From: Candidatus Woesebacteria bacterium
GTDB lineage: Bacteria > Patescibacteriota > Microgenomatia > UBA8517
Assembly: GCA_027327685.1 (NCBI GenBank)
Contig: DAHVYL010000011.1
Location: 1-10,585, forward strand
Length of the DNA: 10,585 nucleotides
Direction of reading: 5' to 3'
How positions within the stretch are numbered: the first letter of the stretch is position 1; the number at the start of each line of letters is the position of its first letter. The translations under genes were made by a program, and so were the position numbers. Shown here piece by piece: positions 1 through 6,746 of this stretch. The notes under the pieces are model-generated. The model worked only from the letters and a program-made list of their open reading frames with translations. It did not search any database and had not been told where the DNA came from.

Positions 1-502
1 CCAGATTATAATCAAAATTTAAAAGATAAATTTGCGATCCCAGAATTATCGCCAAAGCCAGCCTATTGGAAATAAATTTATAAAGCCTATGCAAAAGCGG
101 AAACATCAAATAGAAAATGCAAAGAGTCGGGATAAAATAAAGCTGGTATGAGGCATTTCCCGTCAGGACCACCTTGAAAAAATTGTCGTTATTTTGGGCA
201 TATACAAAAAGGTAGTAAAAAACGCTCCAAAAGAGAAAGGGTATAAAGATTCTTGAGACGCGCTTTTTAACAAAAGACCAAAAACTCATTCCCTTTCTAT
301 AACTCAGCTCTAAAACAAAACCTGAAAGAATGAAAAAAAGAGGAACGGCAAAACGGGAAATCTGATTCAAAAAAAGCGTCCAGGAAAAACCTGTAATATT
401 AAATCCGGAAGCCTCCAGACTGCGGGTTGTGGTATGGATAAGAAGCACCATCAGTATGGCCACTCCCCTTAAAGAATCTATCGACTTAAGGCGTTTTTCC
501 AT
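1..502 (-). CDS. Acyltransferase family 3 membrane protein (OafA/YrhL-like), N-terminal part, runs off the window
   Basis: This reading frame is open from an ATG at 502 to the left edge, giving 167 residues with no stop. It starts with the family 3 acyltransferase signature SIDSLRGVAILMVLLIH (residues 8-23 region, Arg12 and His23). A second membrane segment follows, RFAVPLFFILSGFVL (50-64), then the basic turn KKRVSRIFIP (79-88) and further hydrophobic segments at about 87-101, 121-137 and 148-161. Known members (PF01757) are multi-pass inner-membrane proteins that move acyl groups onto extracellular sugars or envelope polymers. They are usually 330-400 residues, so a bit under half is visible. 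The start is 9 bases after the stop of the alpha/beta hydrolase, so the two are probably co-transcribed. I see no Shine-Dalgarno sequence before the ATG. The family call is firm; the substrate cannot be told. Confidence 0.85.
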   Translation of the reverse strand, partial: MEKRLKSIDSLRGVAILMVLLIHTTTRSLEASGFNITGFSWTLFLNQISRFAVPLFFILSGFVLELSYRKGMSFWSFVKKRVSRIFIPFLFWSVFYYLFVYAQNNDNFFKVVLTGNASYQLYFIPTLCIFYLMFPLLHRLYKFISNRLALAIILGSQIYLLNFDYNL

Positions 503-511
503 TGGAAGGAA

Positions 512-1525
512 TTATTTCAGATAACGGTCGAAAAAATCAATAGTTCTTTTCATTGCCGTGGCAAAACTCTGGTTAATATCGTGGTTACTTCCCGGATATT
601 CGTAGTATTCAACGGTTTTCCCGGCGGATTTCAATTTGTCATAAAGACTTTTTGAAAATTCCGGAGGCACCTGGGTGTCCGCCAGGCCAACCTGAATCTG
701 GACTGGAGTGGCAATATCAGAAAGATAATAGGTAGGGTCAATCGAGTTCCAAAAAGTGGGATTTTCGGAAGGGGTTTTGTAAGTTTTAATCAAAAGGTCT
801 CTATTCTGATGACGAAGCCTGAGGTCTTCGGCATCGGGCCTATAGGTAACCACTCTTTGCCAATTGAACAAAATGTCATTGTAATCGCCTACTACCCCCG
901 CCCAAATTGAAGCCGCCTTAATACCCTCCCTTTCTATTACCAGGTCTTTTAGAGTGATAAATCCTCCCATGGAGTGCCCCCAGATTCCAATTTTATCCGG
1001 ATTGGCGAAGGGATACTTTTTGATTGAGGAAAGGCCGTTTAAATCATCGATTATATAGTCGGGGGCAAAATAGGCGCTTGTCGGCTTTCCTTCACTTTTG
1101 CCATGACCCCGATAGTTTGGTTTAAAAACAATGTAGCCACCCCGGGCAAAGGCGTCGGCATAGGAAATATAGTTTCCGTCGGGTGTATATCTTTCGGGAA
1201 TAATGTAACCGTGATTTAGTATTATCACCGGCCAACCGTCACGAGGAGCCGAACCATTGGGCACCAAAAGCAGGGCATAAACTTTCAATCCGTCGGAGGC
1301 ATAGGAAACAATGTAGCGGCTGTAGGTCTTTTCGGGAGATAGAGTCTCCTCAACGGTAATATCGCTTCCGGGATACTCCCTTTGACGCATTGACTCAATA
1401 GTGAGAGGATTTGGCGAAGGATTAATCGCATTCCCAACAGAGATATCGGCACCAGGTCTGAAAAAGCCAAAAAGAATCGTCAGAAGCGCAAGAAAATCGG
1501 AAATTATGGTTTGGACAGTATTCAC
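512..1525 (-). CDS. Alpha/beta hydrolase of the S9/prolyl-oligopeptidase-like type
   Basis: The 337-residue product has a full alpha/beta hydrolase layout. The oxyanion-loop region is ILNHGY (102-107). The strand-turn-helix NYRGHGKSEG lies at about 137-146. The nucleophile elbow GHSMGG gives Ser185, the acid is Asp283 in GLADTQVPP, and the base is His315 in GSNHDIN. All three catalytic residues are present, so it should be active on an ester or peptide bond; the substrate is unknown. The N-terminus (residues 7-22) is hydrophobic and could be a signal anchor that places the enzyme outside the membrane. The start codon is GTG at 1525, chosen because a perfect TATAAT lies 6 bases upstream of it. 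The gene sits 22 bases after the reductase gene and 9 bases before the family 3 acyltransferase, which hints at a shared envelope-related or small-molecule role (inference). Confidence 0.88.
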   Translation of the reverse strand: MNTVQTIISDFLALLTILFGFFRPGADISVGNAINPSPNPLTIESMRQREYPGSDITVEETLSPEKTYSRYIVSYASDGLKVYALLLVPNGSAPRDGWPVIILNHGYIIPERYTPDGNYISYADAFARGGYIVFKPNYRGHGKSEGKPTSAYFAPDYIIDDLNGLSSIKKYPFANPDKIGIWGHSMGGFITLKDLVIEREGIKAASIWAGVVGDYNDILFNWQRVVTYRPDAEDLRLRHQNRDLLIKTYKTPSENPTFWNSIDPTYYLSDIATPVQIQVGLADTQVPPEFSKSLYDKLKSAGKTVEYYEYPGSNHDINQSFATAMKRTIDFFDRYLK

Positions 1526-1531
1526 TTTTCA

Positions 1532-1537
1532 ATTATA
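1532..1537 (-). promoter_or_regulatory. Perfect -10 box TATAAT before the alpha/beta hydrolase
   Basis: In the 22-base gap between the reductase stop and the hydrolase GTG, the minus strand reads GGTTATAATTGAAAAGTG. TATAAT ends 6 bases before the GTG, so a transcript starting about 7 bases downstream would begin at the start codon itself. The -35 region at normal spacing is poor (TTCGGA). Confidence 0.5.
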
Positions 1538-1547
1538 ACCGCTCAAT

Positions 1548-2423
1548 TTAAAAATCCGAAATGCCGTCTTTTTTATAAACCCCGAAGCTTTGGGAGATAA
1601 TCTGTCCGTCCTCTGCCGTAACACCGTCCTGACGGAAGACCTCCTGATAGGCAAAACCGGGTAGATCCTTAACTTTTCCGTCGGGCAGAACCGTCTGGAC
1701 GTCGGAGGGATCGGCCTTTATTTCTTTGTCAACTCTGGTAATAAAAAGCTCATCAAGCATTCCCGCACTAAGAAGTATTTGAAGAACTCTCGGCCCGGTT
1801 GTCATTTTTATAACCTTATAATCTTCATTATCCGTCAGGTATTTGATCATTACTTGGCCGTCTACCCCATCCTCGCCTGCAGGGACAACCACCGCACCGC
1901 TTTTTTCATACTCCTTAGCCTTTTCCGAAGCGGAACTATCAAAAGTCGTAAAAATCATAATCTTTCTGCCGTCGGAAAAAGCGGCCGCCGGAATTTCAAA
2001 ATCCAGGCTTCTACTGACAACCACAATATCCGGGTTCCTTTTAAGACCGTTTTTGACTCTCCATTCACCGAGCGTTGCAAACTGTCCGCTTTCCGAAAAT
2101 TGATCAATCACGTTCTGACTTTTTTCACCCGAGGCCGCGTATCTTTTGAGGTATCCCGCTCCCGTAATTATAGCGTCTGCCTGAGCTGTAAGCTCCTGAA
2201 AAAGTCTCCAATCCGAAGCGTTTTTAAGTTCAGGGGCTACCTGAAATTCTCCGGCCCCACTCTTTTTGGCAATTACATCATTTTTGTCGCAAATATAATT
2301 GGCAATCACCAAAGGTCTGCCCATTTTTTTTGCCAAACCCTGCAAATCAAAATCAAGGTACATGCCCTCAACTTCCCTGATTTTTTGTTCCGTTTCTTTC
2401 ATTTTATCAAACACCTTTTCCAT
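1548..2423 (-). CDS. RibD C-terminal domain / dihydrofolate reductase-like oxidoreductase
   Basis: The 291-residue product matches the pyrimidine-reductase (RibD_C) fold pattern. It has a first strand RPLVIANYICDKNDVIA (36-52), the segment DWRLFQELTAQADAIITGAG (71-90), the strand PDIVVVSRSLDFEIP (131-145), and a late motif around 204-230 with TTGPRVLQILLSAG and LDELFITRVD. Known members bind NADPH and reduce riboflavin or pterin precursors. No cytidine-deaminase half is present, so this is a stand-alone reductase domain whose substrate cannot be assigned. In typical members the late motif carries Glu-Gly-Gly; here it reads Thr-Thr-Gly, so one expected glycine is missing. An N-terminal extension of about 34 residues rich in Glu and Lys precedes the fold and is probably helical. 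ATG 2423 is preceded by a possible -10 box AATAAT 8 bases upstream. It leads the string with the hydrolase and acyltransferase. Confidence 0.75.
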   Translation of the reverse strand: MEKVFDKMKETEQKIREVEGMYLDFDLQGLAKKMGRPLVIANYICDKNDVIAKKSGAGEFQVAPELKNASDWRLFQELTAQADAIITGAGYLKRYAASGEKSQNVIDQFSESGQFATLGEWRVKNGLKRNPDIVVVSRSLDFEIPAAAFSDGRKIMIFTTFDSSASEKAKEYEKSGAVVVPAGEDGVDGQVMIKYLTDNEDYKVIKMTTGPRVLQILLSAGMLDELFITRVDKEIKADPSDVQTVLPDGKVKDLPGFAYQEVFRQDGVTAEDGQIISQSFGVYKKDGISDF

Positions 2424-2486
2424 TCTATCAAATTATTTCCCAAAAAAAGTATGCACTTAGAGTCAAAAGAAAGATCAAGTTGCCGA

Positions 2487-3176
2487 ATGCTGTATACTGA
2501 ACATGCCTTGCAAATCGATAGAATACTGTACTATGCCGGAGGAAAGTTGGTAAAAGCTTATTCCAAACTTATGTTTAGAATGAGCGTCCGCTCCCGATTC
2601 CCGATTCCCAAAGGCGCAAAAATCATTGTAGCCAACCATCCCACAACCAGCGATCCCTTTGTCCTAACCTCAATATCAAACGGACAGGCCGCCGTTCTTA
2701 TCAAAGACGTCCTTTTTAATGTTCCAGTCTTCGGAAAATACCTGCATATGGCAGGACACATTCCCGTAAGTGCAGGCAGGGGAAAAGAAGCTTTTGAAAA
2801 AGCTCTAATGCTCCTGAAAAAAAATATTACCGTCATTATCTTCATAGAGGGAGACCTAAGCAAATTCATTCACAAAATCGGAAAGCCAAAAACCGGTGCA
2901 GTCAGATTGGCCATAGCCTCGGGAAAACCGATTATTCCGATAGGCATAAGCGTTAAAAGACAAAATATAAAGTCCATCAGATCAATCATTAAAGGAGCGT
3001 GTGAGCTGGGAAAATGGTATTTGAAAGGCCCATATGCACTAACAATAGGCAAACCCATCAATCTCGGAAAAATGGCAGGGGGAAGAATAAGAATCAAAAA
3101 ACTTTCAAACCGGCTAAGAGAAAGAATTTCCGGACTTGAAAAAGAAGGCGCCCTAAGACTGAATTTGAAAACATGA
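2487..3176 (+). CDS. 1-acyl-sn-glycerol-3-phosphate acyltransferase (PlsC-like)
   Basis: The 229-residue product carries the PlsC/LPLAT blocks in order: HPTTSDP (HX4D, His51 and Asp56), GHIPVSAGRG with Arg98, FIEGDLSK (119-126, the equivalent of the FPEG block), and KPIIPIG (147-153). It should transfer an acyl chain to lysophosphatidic acid or a related acceptor at the inner membrane face. The third block has Ile-Glu-Gly-Asp instead of Pro-Glu-Gly-Thr, which may alter acceptor choice. The start is uncertain: the frame is open far upstream, and candidates are ATG 2451, ATG 2487, TTG 2508 and TTG 2547. I chose 2487 because it leaves the usual short N-terminal helix (about 50 residues before the first block). 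TTG 2508 has a TATACT box 9 bases upstream and TTG 2547 has GGAGG 4 bases upstream. It is followed by the peroxiredoxin with an ATGA overlap. Confidence 0.85.
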   Translation: MLYTEHALQIDRILYYAGGKLVKAYSKLMFRMSVRSRFPIPKGAKIIVANHPTTSDPFVLTSISNGQAAVLIKDVLFNVPVFGKYLHMAGHIPVSAGRGKEAFEKALMLLKKNITVIIFIEGDLSKFIHKIGKPKTGAVRLAIASGKPIIPIGISVKRQNIKSIRSIIKGACELGKWYLKGPYALTIGKPINLGKMAGGRIRIKKLSNRLRERISGLEKEGALRLNLKT

Positions 3177-3625
3177 AGGCAAAAGATTTCACTCTTTCCG
3201 ACCAGGACGGCAGGAAACATTCTCTTTCCGACTACAGCGGAAAGTGGGTTATTCTCTATTTTTATCCGAAAGACGATACTCCGGGCTGTACTAAAGAAGC
3301 CTGTGCCTTCAGAGACTCGTTTCATGAATTACAAAAGATGGGTGTTCAGATACTTGGAGTTTCCAAAGATTCCACCGCTTCCCATAAGAAATTTGCAGAA
3401 AAATATCACCTGAACTTTCCGATTTTAAGCGACGAAGGAAAAGAGGTCATTAAAGCCTATAAATCCTGGGGAAAAAAGAAGTTTATGGGTAAGGAATTTG
3501 AAGGAACTATCAGAAATACCTATCTTATAGACCCGAAAGGTGAAGTGGTAAAGTTCTATGAAAAAGTAAGCCCTCTGACTCACGCCTCGGAAATTGCCTC
3601 GGACATTAAAAACATACAAAGATAA
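3173..3625 (+). CDS. bcp: Thiol peroxidase, PrxQ/Bcp-type peroxiredoxin
   Basis: The 150-residue product is a full-length PrxQ-type peroxiredoxin that reduces hydrogen peroxide and organic peroxides in the cytoplasm. It has KDFTLSDQDG at the N-terminus, then YFYPKDDTPGCTKEAC (29-44). Cys39 is the peroxidatic residue in the P-x3-T/S-x2-C motif and Cys44 sits five residues later, the spacing of atypical two-Cys Bcp enzymes that form an intramolecular disulphide. The conserved Arg is Arg114 in GTIRNTYLID. The ATG overlaps the stop of the PlsC-like gene (ATGA at 3173-3176), so translation is probably coupled. The pairing with a lipid acyltransferase may be only operon packing. No Shine-Dalgarno sequence precedes the start. 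Confidence 0.95.
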   Translation: MKAKDFTLSDQDGRKHSLSDYSGKWVILYFYPKDDTPGCTKEACAFRDSFHELQKMGVQILGVSKDSTASHKKFAEKYHLNFPILSDEGKEVIKAYKSWGKKKFMGKEFEGTIRNTYLIDPKGEVVKFYEKVSPLTHASEIASDIKNIQR

Positions 3626-3639
3626 AAAGAATGTGCGGT

Positions 3640-3685
3640 AAAAATAAAAAAACTTGCGACAGGATCTAACCGAATAGTTTTCGCA
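3640..3685 (-). terminator. Possible weak terminator after the DUF4258-like gene
   Basis: On the minus strand a 5-bp stem TGCGA/TCGCA (3685-3681 pairing with 3659-3655) with a 21-base loop spans the stop codon. It is followed by seven T, an A and five T (3652-3640). The stem is short and the loop long, so this is a weak call based mainly on the T tract at the end of the gltX string. Confidence 0.25.
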
Positions 3686-3968
3686 TCAGAAGAGTAAATA
3701 ATGAGATTCGTTTTTTATCCCTAAAGCTGGCCGCCGGACCGGACCAAACCGAAAGAATCAACCATTCTTTTTTCTCATTCTGTTTGGCAACAACCTCAAT
3801 GGATCTGCCTCCGTACGTACGGCGGTAGACCCAATTTCCGGAATTTCCCTTTTTGGATTCCTGGGGGTTTCTCCAGGTTGCCCAGGCGTCTCCCTGTTTA
3901 ATTCCTCTTTCCCTTAATCTGCCTATTGCATGATTTGTCCAAATAACTCCCCCAAAATGATTATCCAT
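3666..3968 (-). CDS. Small DUF4258-like protein
   Basis: The 100-residue product has the pattern of DUF4258-type proteins: near the N-terminus His13-Ala14 then RLRERGI (17-23), a central strand GNWVYRRTYGGRSIEVVAK (44-62), and the strand EWLILSVWS (68-76). Families of this shape have a small alpha-plus-beta fold that has been compared with RelE-type toxins, but the function is not established. The C-terminal tail ISLFTLLMRKLFG (88-100) is hydrophobic and basic and could touch the membrane. No antitoxin-like DNA-binding partner is visible next to it; the upstream neighbour is the acidic helical protein ending at 4004, 35 bases away. It is probably the last gene of the gltX string. Confidence is good that it is a gene, moderate for the family. 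Confidence 0.65.
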   Translation of the reverse strand: MDNHFGGVIWTNHAIGRLRERGIKQGDAWATWRNPQESKKGNSGNWVYRRTYGGRSIEVVAKQNEKKEWLILSVWSGPAASFRDKKRISLFTLLMRKLFG

Positions 3969-4003
3969 ATAAATTTAATTCATCGGAAGGTTCCTCTCAC
4001 CCA

Positions 4004-4366
4004 TCATCTTTTTGAAACTCCGGTTTCTACCGAAACTTCGTCTTTAGGTCTTAACTCCTGAAGAATATCGGCAGATATGTCCTCCAGTTCCTGCTGCAAA
4101 TGCTTTTCTATATCCTTACCCGCCTTACCTTTCAAATATTCAAAAACCACCACTTCATCGTGGGGGCATTTGTGGAAAAGCGCCAGAAATTCTTCATGGT
4201 GTTCCCTGGGCAATTTGTCCAGAATTTTCTCCATAACTTTGTGGTTCACAACCTCATCCACCAAACCCCAAAGTTCATCTTTTTCCTCCTTTGAAGAAGC
4301 GGTCTTTTTTATGACTATCTCAAGCTCTTCAAAAGATACCAAGTTGTCAAAAAACAGTTTTGTCAT
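4004..4366 (-). CDS. Small acidic, mostly helical protein of unknown function
   Basis: I do not recognise this 120-residue protein with certainty. It is rich in Glu, Lys and Leu and predicted helical over most of its length. Residues 24-64 read as two helices (SKEEKDELWGLVDEVV, then VMEKILDKLPREHHEEFLALF), and 71-105 as a longer amphipathic helix that could form a coiled coil. The layout resembles small helical CPR families such as DUF5663, which is only a guess from pattern. It has one Cys (67) and no signal or membrane segment, so it is probably cytoplasmic. The start is 2 bases after the stop of the DPBB protein (TAAAAATG), which suggests translational coupling. AGGGA just upstream is the nearest thing to a Shine-Dalgarno sequence at any start in this window. 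Confidence 0.65.
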   Translation of the reverse strand: MTKLFFDNLVSFEELEIVIKKTASSKEEKDELWGLVDEVVNHKVMEKILDKLPREHHEEFLALFHKCPHDEVVVFEYLKGKAGKDIEKHLQQELEDISADILQELRPKDEVSVETGVSKR

Positions 4367-4368
4367 TT

Positions 4369-5346
4369 TTATCCCTGTGTCATTATAACCCCGGTTAAAT
4401 TATTCTGATTATAGTCTACCGGACCTAATGGAATTTGGTTTCGGGGATCATCCACGAAAAAGACAAGCACAGCCCCTTTTTTATACCTGGAGCCCCCCAG
4501 ATAGTTCATAACCTCGGGGCTGCCCCCAAACTGCTTGCCTGTCCAGGCAGCCGGTCCGGAATCAGCTATATCCGCAACCACGGCATTGCCGTTTACCGTA
4601 TTCACAACCAGAACTTTCCTGTATTTATACCAATCCCGAACATAGGCCAACCGCTTCTCCCAGTCGGGAAGATATAGTGTTTGGACCACCACGTACCACT
4701 TTTCTCTTTCGATATCCTCAAAAGTCAAGTCCGCCTTTGATTTTGCAAAATATCCCCATGCCCCGCGCCCCGGAGCCATGCCCTCGTCGTATTTATCGGT
4801 TTTCGGATGTACCGACATTGTGTCCCCCGGGTATCTTGTCAGATGCTGTTCGGCACCGATATATCCGAAAGTAGTATTTAAGTGTTCTCCTTCCAGGCTG
4901 GCTCTGGCAGGAACGCCGATAGTTTGTCTGATAACCTGTTCCAAGGTTTTTTCCTGAATACGCGTCAGGGGACCGGCTTTTTGGGGCAATATTTGCCTTA
5001 GAGCGGTTAGGAGTCTTTCCTGTTCGGGAGAAGTCGGATTGTTGTTTTCAAAGTCGCCGATATCTTTGACTATCGCTGCAGTTTCAGGTATCTGCCCAGG
5101 CACTCCCGGTGCGGCAAAAAGCAGACTTCCTGTCAGGGCCCCCGTTGTTATCGCTTTGGCCGAATGCGAGCGGATTTTCCCAAGATCCAGCCCTTTCTCA
5201 GCCAGGAACTTTTCGACATGGGGGTACTTTGAAAAAAGATTACCCTTCGCCTCCAAACTTTTTAACTTAAGTTTGTTGCGCAGATACTCCGCATCAAGCT
5301 TTCCTCTATTAATCTTGTAGGTTGTGGTAGGCAGGTCGTGGGCCAT
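4369..5346 (-). CDS. Membrane-anchored protein with an RlpA-like double-psi beta-barrel
   Basis: The 325-residue product has three parts. Residues 1-64 are hydrophilic and basic. Residues 65-82 (AITTGALTGSLLFAAPGV) are hydrophobic and may be a membrane anchor or late signal segment. After a charged linker, residues about 190-300 look like a double-psi beta-barrel. GAWGYF (195-200) takes the place of the opening strand. VVNTVNGNAVVADIADSGP (247-265) lines up with the RlpA core V-N-x2-NG-x-SVVVRINDRGP, with Asp262 at the place of the conserved barrel Asp. GGSPEVMNYLG then matches the helix after it. RlpA-type domains bind or cut peptidoglycan glycan strands, so a cell-wall role outside the membrane is inferred. 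The start is 3 bases after the gltX stop, so it is co-transcribed. The protein is not one I can name, and the fold call rests on motif alignment by eye. Confidence 0.7.
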   Translation of the reverse strand: MAHDLPTTTYKINRGKLDAEYLRNKLKLKSLEAKGNLFSKYPHVEKFLAEKGLDLGKIRSHSAKAITTGALTGSLLFAAPGVPGQIPETAAIVKDIGDFENNNPTSPEQERLLTALRQILPQKAGPLTRIQEKTLEQVIRQTIGVPARASLEGEHLNTTFGYIGAEQHLTRYPGDTMSVHPKTDKYDEGMAPGRGAWGYFAKSKADLTFEDIEREKWYVVVQTLYLPDWEKRLAYVRDWYKYRKVLVVNTVNGNAVVADIADSGPAAWTGKQFGGSPEVMNYLGGSRYKKGAVLVFFVDDPRNQIPLGPVDYNQNNLTGVIMTQG

Positions 5347-5349
5347 ATT

Positions 5350-6693
5350 CTAAACTATCCGGCGAAGCCGGGTAAGAACCTCTTTTTTTCCCAAAATTAT
5401 TATCGAGTCGTTAACAGGCGGCGTAAATTTGGATCCGGCTACGGCAATCCTCAAATCCATGAAGAAGTCTCCTACTTTATAGCCCTTTTCCTTTATATTT
5501 GCCGTCAAGTCCCCGTTTAGTTTCTCCAAGTTCCAATCTTCAAGATTTTCTATAATCCGGACGGCACTGGTAAGATGCTTTTTGTAATTTTCCCCAAAAA
5601 GTTTTTCATCAACTTTGGGAGTCTTCCAGAAAAATCCTGCAAGCCCGTCAATATCCGAAATCTTTTTAATCCTATCTTTTACCAACCCGGTTATCTGGAT
5701 TTGCCTGTCCTCGTCAACCGCCTCAAAGTCAGAGCTAAATAGCCGGAACTTTTTACAAAGTTCCTCATCCGTAAGCTTGCGGATATAAAAGCCGTTAAAC
5801 CAATCCAGCTTGTCGGTTAAAAACTTCGGATTTGCTTCCTGGAATCCTTCCATATCAAACTTTTTGACAAACTCCGGAAGAGTAAAAACCTCGCTGTTGT
5901 CTTTGGGCGCCCAACCTAAAAGCATAACAAAATTCAAAAGAGCCTCGGGCAGATAGCCCTCCTGTAAAAATTGCTCTACAAAAACGGAGTCTCTGCGCTT
6001 GGAAAGTTTTTTGCCCGTCACGGGTGAGAGAATATCTGTCAGGTGTCCTATTTCTGGCCTTCCTTTGCCGAGATATTCAAAAACCAAGAGATGAACCGGT
6101 GTTGAAGGAAGCCAGTCGTGTCCTCTGAGAATATGGGTGATATCCATATCGATGTCGTCAACCATAGCCGCCAGATGGTAGGTCGGGAAGCCGTCGCTTT
6201 TCAGAAGTGTTGCGTCATAGACATCGTCCGTGTTCCAGGAAATATCCTTTTTGTGTACAAAGTCATGGTATGTCAAAACTTTATTTTCCGGAACTTTCAG
6301 CTTTATGGCACCCGAATCCAGGCCTTTATCACGGCATGGGTCGCGAAGTACATTAGAAAACCCCTCCTCTTTTGCATTTTTAGCTTTGCATTGACAATAA
6401 AATGCATGACCATCATCAATAAACTTCTCCGCGGCTTTTCGGTAAATGCCGGTTTTTTGACGTTCGCTTTGAATATAAAACTCATCCCAAAAAAGATCAA
6501 ACTTTTTAAGCGTTTCCTGTAAAGCCTCCGTGGCCCCCTCTACTTGGCGTTTTTGATCCGTATCTTCAATTCTCAAGATAAAATTGCCTTTCCGGTGTTT
6601 TGCCAAGGCATAGGCATAAAGAGCAGTTCTGAGACTGCCTATATGTAAAAGTCCCGTCGGACTTGGAGCGAACCTGGTTCTTATTTTATTCAT
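5350..6693 (-). CDS. gltX: Glutamate--tRNA ligase (GluRS)
   Basis: This is a complete class I glutamyl-tRNA synthetase of 447 residues, close to the short end of the bacterial range. The N-terminal FAPSPTGLLHIGSLRTAL (8-25) holds the HIGH-type motif (HIGS, 17-20). RIEDTD (41-46) and DGFPTYHLA (167-175) are GluRS signatures, and KKLSKRRDS (228-236) is the KMSKS-type loop. Cys100, Cys102 and Cys120 match three of the four zinc ligands of the E. coli enzyme; the fourth position (C-x-H) reads Cys-Arg-Asp. It charges tRNA-Glu and, if the cell has no GlnRS, probably also tRNA-Gln for GatCAB (inference). The frame extends to an ATG at 6717, but I chose 6693: it gives the standard MNKIRTRFAPSPTG start, and an extended -10 box lies between the two ATGs. 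It heads a string of four minus-strand genes. Confidence 0.97.
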   Translation of the reverse strand: MNKIRTRFAPSPTGLLHIGSLRTALYAYALAKHRKGNFILRIEDTDQKRQVEGATEALQETLKKFDLFWDEFYIQSERQKTGIYRKAAEKFIDDGHAFYCQCKAKNAKEEGFSNVLRDPCRDKGLDSGAIKLKVPENKVLTYHDFVHKKDISWNTDDVYDATLLKSDGFPTYHLAAMVDDIDMDITHILRGHDWLPSTPVHLLVFEYLGKGRPEIGHLTDILSPVTGKKLSKRRDSVFVEQFLQEGYLPEALLNFVMLLGWAPKDNSEVFTLPEFVKKFDMEGFQEANPKFLTDKLDWFNGFYIRKLTDEELCKKFRLFSSDFEAVDEDRQIQITGLVKDRIKKISDIDGLAGFFWKTPKVDEKLFGENYKKHLTSAVRIIENLEDWNLEKLNGDLTANIKEKGYKVGDFFMDLRIAVAGSKFTPPVNDSIIILGKKEVLTRLRRIV

Positions 6694-6698
6694 GGCAA

Positions 6699-6728
6699 TT
6701 GAATTGTACCACGACATAAATATATACT
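6699..6728 (+). promoter_or_regulatory. Promoter of the membrane protein gene, overlapping the gltX promoter
   Basis: TTGAAT (6699-6704) and TATACT (6723-6728) are separated by 18 bases, a usable sigma-70-type pair. The -35 overlaps the gltX -10 on the other strand, so polymerase binding for the two divergent genes should be mutually exclusive. Confidence 0.45.
6703..6711 (-). promoter_or_regulatory. Extended -10 promoter element of gltX
   Basis: The minus strand reads TGGTACAAT, an extended -10 box (TGn plus one mismatch to TATAAT), ending 9 bases before the gltX ATG at 6693. Transcription would start about 3 bases before the ATG, giving an almost leaderless mRNA. No good -35 is seen, as is usual for extended -10 promoters. 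Confidence 0.5.
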
Positions 6729-6732
6729 GAAT

Positions 6733-6746
6733 GTGCCTTTTGGCAC
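6733..6746 (+). other. Short hairpin just before the membrane protein ATG
   Basis: GTGCC TTTT GGCAC forms a 5-bp stem with a 4-base loop. It ends one base before the ATG at 6748 and starts a few bases after the predicted -10 box, so it would sit at the very 5' end of the mRNA. Confidence 0.35.

Noticed and set aside
1548..2423. Recoded TGA (glycine) as in some CPR lineages.
   Set aside because: TGA closes the PlsC-like, helical and recJ-like genes at sensible positions, and no frame needs TGA readthrough.
1779..2486. The plus-strand frame of the PlsC-like gene stays open for about 700 bases upstream, antisense to the reductase gene, as if encoding a fused N-terminal domain.
   Set aside because: The upstream translation is rich in Phe, Arg, His and Ser with no family resemblance, and the reductase on the other strand has clear motifs. 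It is a chance open frame.
2493..2509. TATACTGAACATGCCTT resembles TATACTGAATGTGCCTT at 6723-6739 (15 of 17 bases), as if a shared operator.
   Set aside because: Several 15-of-17 matches are expected by chance in a window this size, and the first copy lies within the PlsC-like reading frame if ATG 2487 is used.
3811..3822. Perfect 12-base palindrome CCGTACGTACGG.
   Set aside because: It lies inside the DUF4258-like coding sequence, and a few 12-base palindromes are expected by chance in 10 kb.
6694..6717. Upstream ATG at 6717 adding eight residues to GluRS.
   Set aside because: The added residues do not fit the family N-terminus, and the extended -10 box lies between the two ATGs.
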